From NCBI GenBank assembly GCA_023398575.1, contig JAEWSC010000010.1:1-64000 (forward strand): a DNA stretch of 64,000 nucleotides. Direction: 5' to 3'. Position numbers and translations under genes: made by a program. Source of the stretch: Bacillota bacterium (GTDB lineage: Bacteria > Bacillota > Clostridia > Christensenellales > Aristaeellaceae). The notes below the pieces were generated by a model that was given only the letters and a program-made list of their open reading frames with translations, searched no databases and was not told the origin of the DNA. How positions within the stretch are numbered: the stretch's first letter is position 1; the number at the start of each line of letters is the position of its first letter. This document shows positions 46,390 to 53,241 of this stretch, piece after piece.

Positions 46390-49300
46390 CTACTCGTTAA
46401 TAGGAATGTTCAATTGCTGCTTGACCACGACCGAGATGCACGCCTGTTCAAATGCTGGGGAAAGCGCCCTTTTCCTGAGCCATGTAGTGAAAGCGAGGTG
46501 GGCATTTTCCTTCTGGTACGCTGAGACAATAGCTTGTGCCATTTGGGCCCAGGAACCGTAGGGACTACCTTGTGGAACGATGAGCGCTGTACTGATGCTC
46601 AAAGTCTGCGTATCCGCTTCCATCAAAACCTTGTATTGGGGCAATTTCGTCCTTACAACATCGCGAAGGAGGAAGGCAGTCCAAGGATAGGCAATTGAAG
46701 GGAGCATTTCATAAAGATCAGCATCATCAGTGCCTATGGCAAGCTTTTCTTTGAGCACTTGTCCCAACGTACGGTCGAGTTCGGACAATACGGCGGAAGA
46801 AACGGGACATTCCGTAACGGCTATGTGACGATCCGCATCTATTTGGATCGCGCTGCGGCAATACTCCAGGCAGGCACCATATAAAGCCTGTGGGAGCTCG
46901 GCTCCATACCTTGCTTCGACAGCCTTAACCAGTGTGCTGCGCTCAAAGCCGCCATTGGGAGCGCCGATTTTCACCAGATTTTCATATTTGAAGCTGCTCC
47001 CCTTATCCCAATTCTTCAAGATATGCGGGTATTGAAAAAACCAGCTATCACCAAACCAATATTGCAGAATGCAAAAAAACTCCTCTTCCCCTTGTACAAA
47101 ATTATCGTTCAGAAAAAGCTGCATCTTCCACTTTATTTGCTGATAAATACGAATAGCGTTGCTATAGCCAGCATTCCGTTCAAGGTCAAGCTCCACTAAC
47201 TCCATCATCTTATGCTTGTCCGCTTCTTCCAGAATCAGTGAATGCACATGGCACAAACGATCCTTTGTCCACGAAATAATATCTTTATTGTATTCGAGCC
47301 ACTGTGCTTCCTTACGCATTGTGTATGAGCTGAATGCACCTATCATTCGATCACGGCTTATCGGCTTTTGCTCATTCTTCAGGAATTGTGACCATTCCTC
47401 AAATTCCTGTTCGTCATAAACCGTAGACATAGAATCAAAGTTCCATGAAAGCTCAAAGGAGGTGGCAGAACTTGCCTGTACATCAACGATTCCGCGCAGT
47501 CGACGAAAACGCGGGGCTTCAACAAGCTTCACATTGTTTTCTTTTAAATACAACCCCTGGTATACAAGCCATTTGCTCATTTCCCAATAGGTACGTACAC
47601 CTGTGTATCTGTTCTCAAGGAGCCAGATTGCCAAATCCTCCCGTGTTTCAAATGGAGAATCTGCAGTTAAGGCAACAGTGCAAGTAGAACGATCTTCACC
47701 GTTTTCCAAAAGGCGATAATTTGGCATTATTTTTTTTATCATTGAAGCTGCTATATATTCATTCCAAGGAATACAAAAGCGTTCCATTTTGTTTCCAGTG
47801 ATATGCCAGATCATACCCCAAAAATCCAATGGTTTAAGAACTTTATCCCATTTTATGTTTGCAATGACAGTAAAACCATTTTCCATAAAACGCGACAATA
47901 CACTCACTAACTCGGTCTGAATCGTATTCTGTAGAGTAACTGAAATTGCGGTAATTAACAGATCACCGTCTAGTGCATAGTATCTCCCTGAAAGCTCTGA
48001 AATCTTTCCTTTTACTGTGTTTTCGCCAAACATGGTGCTCAGATATTGCAACATTTCCTGTTTTGAGAACACATTTGCATCGCTAAGGGTGTTTTTTATC
48101 AACTGGTCAATAGTCATATCGTTGTCAAAACTTGATTCTCTACCTAGAATGAAAGGTCTGGCGAAACGATAAATATCTTTAAAATGATAGGATAATAAGG
48201 AAAAAAGACTACCCGGGTCGTTGATTAATGCACAATTTAATAGAGCCGGAAATCGCCTAGATACAGCTTCAAACATTACCCGATCTGTTGTAACGCCATT
48301 TGCCTTTTTCAATGTAGCTTCCAATATTTCGCCAAGTCGTTTTACGCGCTCTTCTGGGTAAGTAACGTGCCCAACCCAGAAATACTGTCCCTTGCCGTTG
48401 GTCAACATTTCCGGGCATCTTTGAGCCACAAACGAAAATCGCGTTTCATCCCAACCTGGGAATGCACGTGTCAGTTCGCTTAAGGTCACAGCACGTCTTC
48501 TCTCCTTCAAATAGGATAGAACCCGTTCATCTGAATTTCTGGCAATGTTTAATATCTCTGTGTTTGTATACAATAGATCCTTTTGATAGATATACAGATT
48601 GGGCATATACAGCTGCATCGCGCCATGCAGCGCATCATGATTCGTGACTGAGGACATCTTAAGCAGCTGCGTCTTGAATCTTTCAAATAGTTCAGTATAG
48701 GTAATACTGTCGTGACCGCACGTCTTCAGATAAGCAGATATCTCATCTTGTATCTCTTGCGGGAAGATAACATGCGAAGGGTGTACATAGGTGCCGCGCC
48801 CGCATAGCACCAACACATCCGTAAGCCGGGCAACCAATGCGCGTGCAGTGGTTACTTTGATAGCCATTTTCTGCAGTTCCTCAGAGAAATGCTGAAGATG
48901 CTCTTCATCGCTGATATGAACTGGCTCTTTGATGATGTTTTCAGCGATATATGCGATTGCCTGCCCCATCGTAAGCTTTCCCTGAGAAAAGAAATTCCCA
49001 TACCAACGGTAACCGCGGGTGGTATAGTAGGCATCTAGATGTTCTGGCGACACAAAACAGTAACCGGCGGCGCGCATTTCCTCCGCGATCATCGACAGTG
49101 CCATATGGTCATCGTCCATTTCGTCAAGCCGAAGCGCTCCCTGGTCAAGTATTTTCTGAAAGTCCTCCCTGATATCGAACAATAAAAGGCCTGGGCCGGA
49201 CCAGCGAAGAAAACCCTGTTCAGGCTTGGCACATTCAAGGATTGCATGCTTTAAGCAAAACCATACTTCCTCGCCTAACAGTGCCTTTCCGTTCGCGTCT

Positions 49301-50703
49301 TCCATGACATGCGGTTGAATGCAAAAGCAATCGTTGAGCCGATTTTTCTCCCTAATATACAACTTAAAAAGCCTTTCGCAATAACGAGCGTCGATCTGAC
49401 GAACGCGCTCCCGGGTGAGATGAAACTTCTCGCCGATCTCTTGCAGACTTATTCCCAGATATCGCATGTTCATGACTTGTATTGCCCTGGTGCCTTCGTT
49501 TCCCTGATCGAATATGTTTTTAAATAAACTTTGCGGGCTTGTTGTAATAAATGGTATTTTACTAAATTTGGTTGTAATAATTGTAGCCTTCGCGCTTTGG
49601 AACAAATACAATCTTTGAAGTAACGCATCCAAATAACAGCGATTCTCTGGTATCACTAATTGTCCAAGTGTCCTGCAATTTGCTTCATACAATCGGTCTG
49701 CCAGCGCACGTGGTATTTCTAGCCAAGTGAGATAATGGATCGGCCAAAGAAACTGGTTAGGTTTGATCAATAATTCTGACAAGCTGGGAAGAGAGGGCTT
49801 CTCTTCTTCCCATTCCTGAGCATTTAGGTCTTCATATTGCAGCAGACCGTATTGATGAAGCATTTGTATGCGCCATACCAGTGCGGACACGTCCGAAGGT
49901 GCATTCCTATCATATTCCAGCACCAAGTCGCCCTTATTGCATAAGCATGGATAAGCCAGTATTTCTCTCAAGGCTCTTTGTCTTGTACAATTCTTTTCCC
50001 TTGTTATGTGATCCGCTAAGTCCAACAACAATGGCCGAGTATCTAGCATGCTTTCCATTTCTAAATCAGACAATAGGCGAGGTTCAAGAGCATTTTCTTT
50101 CGCAGGCATTGTAATCAACATTCTATCCAAATTCGTACTTGGCCCAAGTATAGTTATATATTCCTGTAAAACAATCGACTGAAGCTCCTTCAATTCCACG
50201 TTGTTCCATAAGGGGATGTCTTTGTGGGATACTTGTAGAAGAGTCGATGTGAAACTCTCGCGAGAAAACGATAGTACCTTGAACTCTGAGCGCAGCAGAT
50301 TATACAGGATGAAGTCTGGGTAAGAAATCTCTTGCTGCTTTTCCGTATGGCTTATAATGGCATCCATAATCCATTTCCAAAGGCAGACCCGCTTGGCTGA
50401 GGCGAAGAAAAAAACATAAGGATATATTTGCATAACTTTTTTATCTGCAACCGATAGTCCATCTTCTTGCCTGAATTCTGGATCCTGCGCCAAAGCACCG
50501 GATGTTATAGGGATAATGGAAGTCATATAAATTCTGCGAATCTGTTCGCAGCGCAGCAGAACTTTCCTTGCTGCCAACTGCTGCTGATCTGTGGTCTGGC
50601 TCCTAACCTCATCCGTGAGAACCTCAACGGTGTCACCTAATACTTCTTTCTTATTGTCAATTATTTCTTCGGAAACATGAATATCGTCTAAAGTATAATC
50701 CAA
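46390..50703 (-). CDS. Giant DNA-binding protein with alpha-CTD-like and sigma-4-like motifs
   Basis: A 1437-codon frame upstream of brxP. Residues about 316-355 (WLEIPRALADRLYEANCRTL then GQL) resemble the helix-hairpin-helix of the RNA polymerase alpha C-terminal domain. Residues about 409-447 (LGISLQEIGEKFHLTRERVR) are a sigma-70 region 4 helix-turn-helix. Later parts contain several winged-helix-like segments (YLKTCGHDSITYTELFERF). The N-terminus is acidic and disordered. I know no named family for the whole. The TTG at 50703 lacks a well-placed ribosome site, and the frame is open through 50760 to the TGA of the preceding ORF, with which it shares the frame. It may be the larger part of one interrupted gene. 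Confidence 0.75.
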   Translation of the reverse strand: MDYTLDDIHVSEEIIDNKKEVLGDTVEVLTDEVRSQTTDQQQLAARKVLLRCEQIRRIYMTSIIPITSGALAQDPEFRQEDGLSVADKKVMQIYPYVFFFASAKRVCLWKWIMDAIISHTEKQQEISYPDFILYNLLRSEFKVLSFSRESFTSTLLQVSHKDIPLWNNVELKELQSIVLQEYITILGPSTNLDRMLITMPAKENALEPRLLSDLEMESMLDTRPLLLDLADHITREKNCTRQRALREILAYPCLCNKGDLVLEYDRNAPSDVSALVWRIQMLHQYGLLQYEDLNAQEWEEEKPSLPSLSELLIKPNQFLWPIHYLTWLEIPRALADRLYEANCRTLGQLVIPENRCYLDALLQRLYLFQSAKATIITTKFSKIPFITTSPQSLFKNIFDQGNEGTRAIQVMNMRYLGISLQEIGEKFHLTRERVRQIDARYCERLFKLYIREKNRLNDCFCIQPHVMEDANGKALLGEEVWFCLKHAILECAKPEQGFLRWSGPGLLLFDIREDFQKILDQGALRLDEMDDDHMALSMIAEEMRAAGYCFVSPEHLDAYYTTRGYRWYGNFFSQGKLTMGQAIAYIAENIIKEPVHISDEEHLQHFSEELQKMAIKVTTARALVARLTDVLVLCGRGTYVHPSHVIFPQEIQDEISAYLKTCGHDSITYTELFERFKTQLLKMSSVTNHDALHGAMQLYMPNLYIYQKDLLYTNTEILNIARNSDERVLSYLKERRRAVTLSELTRAFPGWDETRFSFVAQRCPEMLTNGKGQYFWVGHVTYPEERVKRLGEILEATLKKANGVTTDRVMFEAVSRRFPALLNCALINDPGSLFSLLSYHFKDIYRFARPFILGRESSFDNDMTIDQLIKNTLSDANVFSKQEMLQYLSTMFGENTVKGKISELSGRYYALDGDLLITAISVTLQNTIQTELVSVLSRFMENGFTVIANIKWDKVLKPLDFWGMIWHITGNKMERFCIPWNEYIAASMIKKIMPNYRLLENGEDRSTCTVALTADSPFETREDLAIWLLENRYTGVRTYWEMSKWLVYQGLYLKENNVKLVEAPRFRRLRGIVDVQASSATSFELSWNFDSMSTVYDEQEFEEWSQFLKNEQKPISRDRMIGAFSSYTMRKEAQWLEYNKDIISWTKDRLCHVHSLILEEADKHKMMELVELDLERNAGYSNAIRIYQQIKWKMQLFLNDNFVQGEEEFFCILQYWFGDSWFFQYPHILKNWDKGSSFKYENLVKIGAPNGGFERSTLVKAVEARYGAELPQALYGACLEYCRSAIQIDADRHIAVTECPVSSAVLSELDRTLGQVLKEKLAIGTDDADLYEMLPSIAYPWTAFLLRDVVRTKLPQYKVLMEADTQTLSISTALIVPQGSPYGSWAQMAQAIVSAYQKENAHLAFTTWLRKRALSPAFEQACISVVVKQQLNIPINE

Positions 50704-50760
50704 TGAATCATCAACAACCTCCTCTTTAGTTGTCTCTGCCGACTCCTGATCAAACGATAT

Positions 50761-51552
50761 TCAACATTCCTCTATAACCCCCGGTGCAGATATGTTTTCC
50801 GAGACTTCCATGCTATCTACCTTTAGTTGTTCATTCTCAATAGAAGTTGATGAGAGGTTTGTAATCGCCTTAGCATCCTCTAGACCTGCGTGTACATGCA
50901 TAGCAACCTCCGACTGCATGTATACTACAATCGCCTTTTTTGGCAAGTTGCATCTGTTCAATAGGTTACCTATGTATTGCAGGGTCGTCTTGGCATCTAT
51001 GGTTGCATCCACATAGGCGCCTACACGAAGCGAAGCGGCTTTTGTAAACTTGCCTGCCCAACTGGAAACGATAGGTTTGCCAAGCATTCCGATGCCCTGG
51101 TTAGTCAATTGATTCATGTGGTAAGGATCTTTTTCAAACAACAGGTCACATGCAGCCGGTAAAACATCAGCCCATTTTTCCACATCCACTTTCTTGCCCA
51201 GCAAGGAAACAGATGTCGGTACATAGTTTTCATAAGTGCTCACATTATAGGTGTCGGCGATCAGCTCGTGATGCAAACAACTCGGAACACTCATATGGAT
51301 ATGAGTCTTCCTATCCTTTTCTTCAGCTATAGATTCATTTTTACATCGTTTCAAAATCTCAATGATTGAGCGATTGATGTGTCTTCTTAGATGCCAAGGA
51401 AAAATGTTATGGGAATCCATGAATGCAAGCAAATCAATGCTATAAAGCTGTTCAATTGTGATGATACCTTCTGCTTTCAGAGCCGATACAAGAATATCAT
51501 ATTTCTTTGAAGCTAAAACCAGGTCAATGGTTTTCTTTGATGCTAATTGCAC
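50761..51552 (-). CDS. N-terminal partner of the giant protein, ends at TGA
   Basis: A 263-residue protein starting at GTG 51552 with GAGGTG before it. The first 70 residues (VSALKAEGIITIEQLYSIDL) look like an HhH or alpha-CTD-like fold. Residues about 128-220 (KWADVLPAACDLLFEKDPYH ... GAYVDATIDAKTTLQYIGNL) resemble a domain I have seen in Clostridial proteins of unknown function. It ends in an acidic, Ser-rich linker (SMEVSENISAPGVIEEC). The same kind of linker continues past the TGA in the same frame into the giant ORF, so the two may once have been one 1,720-residue protein. It is the first gene of the leftward cargo. Confidence 0.7.
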   Translation of the reverse strand: MQLASKKTIDLVLASKKYDILVSALKAEGIITIEQLYSIDLLAFMDSHNIFPWHLRRHINRSIIEILKRCKNESIAEEKDRKTHIHMSVPSCLHHELIADTYNVSTYENYVPTSVSLLGKKVDVEKWADVLPAACDLLFEKDPYHMNQLTNQGIGMLGKPIVSSWAGKFTKAASLRVGAYVDATIDAKTTLQYIGNLLNRCNLPKKAIVVYMQSEVAMHVHAGLEDAKAITNLSSTSIENEQLKVDSMEVSENISAPGVIEEC

Positions 51553-51625
51553 CTATATTTCACCTCAAAAATACATCTTCCCGTAAATAATAACATATTT
51601 TTGAAAATTATCATATAGCTTACGG

Positions 51626-51856
51626 TTAATTAACGAGCGATACATGCATAGGGTACCCCATATCGATCAATTTTCTCAGCGTCCCAAATAATCAACCAGT
51701 CTTACTGGCAGGACCTGCTAACACACTGAACTCATCAATTCGTCCTCCCTTACAGATGAGTTTCAACACTTGGAGAGCCATACCATAGTCAACGTCTTCC
51801 AGCTACCGTAGGTGTGCAAAATGATGCCACCCTTTCACGATGCGCGAAGCCAATTG
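51626..51856 (-). pseudogene. Decayed coding remnant
   Basis: A minus-strand frame of 76 codons reads as protein-like but carries two internal stops (TAG, TGA): RIVKGWHHFAHLR, stop, LEDVDYGMALQVLKLICKGG ... VLAGPASKTG, stop, LFGTLRKLIDMGYPMHVSLV. The family is not recognised. Confidence 0.4.
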
Positions 51857-51967
51857 TCACATTTGCAAGTAATCACTTATTTACAATTCGTAAGCACACA
51901 GAAACAACCCCTGTTTTGAGGTGAAGGCGTAGAAAAGATAATCGAAGGTGATCAAAAAACTAAACTA

Positions 51968-51991
51968 TTCGCAAAAGAGATCTTTTGCGAA
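51968..51991. repeat. Perfect 11-bp inverted repeat
   Basis: TTCGCAAAAGA and TCTTTTGCGAA are separated by GA. It is too short-looped for a transcript hairpin of this type and has no gene next to it, so a dimeric protein site (operator or recombination core) is more likely. Confidence 0.55.
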
Positions 51992-52208
51992 GCATCTTTT
52001 ATGCCGATTTCTTATCTATTCAAAGAATGTGATTGTTATCTACAAAATTTGTTGATAAGTCCAATTGCTCTACCCACCTAAATAAATGTACTATTTGTAT
52101 ATCTGCTTAATTAAGTAGATATTTTAATGTTCGATCCTATGCTTAATATATATTATCTCGCTTTTTTACAGTCTGCCACATTTTGTGTAAATAAGACAGC
52201 ATCATTTT

Positions 52209-52228
52209 ATGCTATATTTTTACAGCAT
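52209..52228 (+). promoter_or_regulatory. Operator-like inverted repeat before the exporter operon
   Basis: ATGCTATATTTTTACAGCAT is a dyad of eight-base arms with one mismatch, placed about 25 bases before the adaptor gene and overlapping a -10-like TATATT. A dimeric repressor (MarR/TetR kind) could bind; none is encoded nearby. Confidence 0.4.
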
Positions 52229-52252
52229 TAAACGGCATCGATGGAGGGTATT

Positions 52253-53230
52253 TTGAAAAACGTTATTTTGTTAGTGATTATCTTTATCTGCCTTCTCCTT
52301 GGCGGCTGCATGCTTCTCCCAACGGAGGAGGAAGTTCTGCCTCCTCCGCTAGTTGAGCGGCAGGCGGACCTGCAATATGAAATGGAAGCAGTCGTGCGGG
52401 GCGACATCGCCGAGGAAATCACCGTAAACGGCGTTCTAACACCTGCCCGACAATCTGCGTACTACTTTGATACAAGCGGGCTCCGTCTTTTATCCCTGCC
52501 CGTAAAAGCAGGTGACACAGTAAAAAAGGGAACGCTGATAGCACAGGCCGATCCCGGTGATCTTGATTACCGTATCAAGGTGCAGGATAACATGATGCGC
52601 CTGGCAGAAATCAGGCTTGAGCAGAGCAGGCGCAATGAAAAGGAAGCACGCCAGTTGGAACTGGAGAACGAACGCATGGCTTTGGAACAACTTCAAAAGC
52701 AGCTTGAGCGGTGTTCGCTGTACAGTGAGCAGGATGGAGTCGTGCTTTTTGCCGAAAACCTGAAAGAAGGCGAAGCTATCGAACCTTTCAGGATTCTCAT
52801 AAGAATTGCCGATCCCAAGGAATTGGCTGCCTATGTCCAATCTTCATCTCTGAAGAAAGTACGCAGCGGTATGCAGGTGTATTTGACCGCAGGCGGAGTT
52901 TCGTTTTTAGGTACAGTTACCCTTTCCTCTGACAATGTGCCGGATACGGCTGACAGCCGGTACCAGGATGCCGTGATGGTTACGCCGGAAAGCCTCCCAT
53001 CCGGCCTTGAAATTGGCGACCAGATCCATATGCGCATTATTATCAGTCAAAGCAAAAATGCTTTGCTTATTCCAAAGCGCGCATTGCGGACCGCCCTGGG
53101 TCAGACATACGTGCAGGTACTCTCAGACGGTATCCGCAAGGAGTACGATGTGAAGACGGGCATTGAAACCACCACCCAGGTCGAGATCCTATCAGGCGTG
53201 AGCGAGGGTATGCAGGTGATACTCAAATAG
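52253..53230 (+). CDS. Lipoprotein membrane-fusion adaptor of an ABC exporter
   Basis: An HlyD/MacA-like adaptor of 325 residues. The start is probably TTG 52253, with GGAGGG four bases before it; the alternative ATG 52241 overlaps that ribosome site. The N-terminus is a lipoprotein signal (ICLLLGGC, lipobox Cys). A biotinyl-lipoyl-like half (LPVKAGDTVKKGTLIAQADP), a short coiled coil (about residues 100-150) and a beta-barrel follow. In monoderms such adaptors work with MacB-type transporters. The permease starts 11 bases later. Confidence 0.87.
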   Translation: MKNVILLVIIFICLLLGGCMLLPTEEEVLPPPLVERQADLQYEMEAVVRGDIAEEITVNGVLTPARQSAYYFDTSGLRLLSLPVKAGDTVKKGTLIAQADPGDLDYRIKVQDNMMRLAEIRLEQSRRNEKEARQLELENERMALEQLQKQLERCSLYSEQDGVVLFAENLKEGEAIEPFRILIRIADPKELAAYVQSSSLKKVRSGMQVYLTAGGVSFLGTVTLSSDNVPDTADSRYQDAVMVTPESLPSGLEIGDQIHMRIIISQSKNALLIPKRALRTALGQTYVQVLSDGIRKEYDVKTGIETTTQVEILSGVSEGMQVILK

Positions 53231-53241
53231 GCGGTGACGCA

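Larger units (their letters stand above)
51553..52252. other. AT-rich junction region between the BREX cargo and the chromosome
   Basis: About 700 bases without an intact gene. It holds a decayed reading frame (51626-51856), a palindrome (51968-51991) and an operator-like repeat before the exporter operon (52209-52228). I searched it by eye for a copy of the tRNA-Pro 3' end and saw none, so the right end of the element is not fixed. Confidence 0.5.

Noticed and set aside
51640..51830. HsdR-like helicase motif (ILHTYGSWKTLTMVWL) on the minus strand
   Set aside because: It resembles the motor motif of type I restriction subunits for only 18 codons, and the neighbouring frame gives a longer coherent protein-like reading. 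It is most likely chance.
51553..52250. Right attachment site as a copy of the tRNA-Pro 3' end
   Set aside because: No stretch matching the last 15-20 bases of the tRNA was seen by eye in this region, so the right end remains open.
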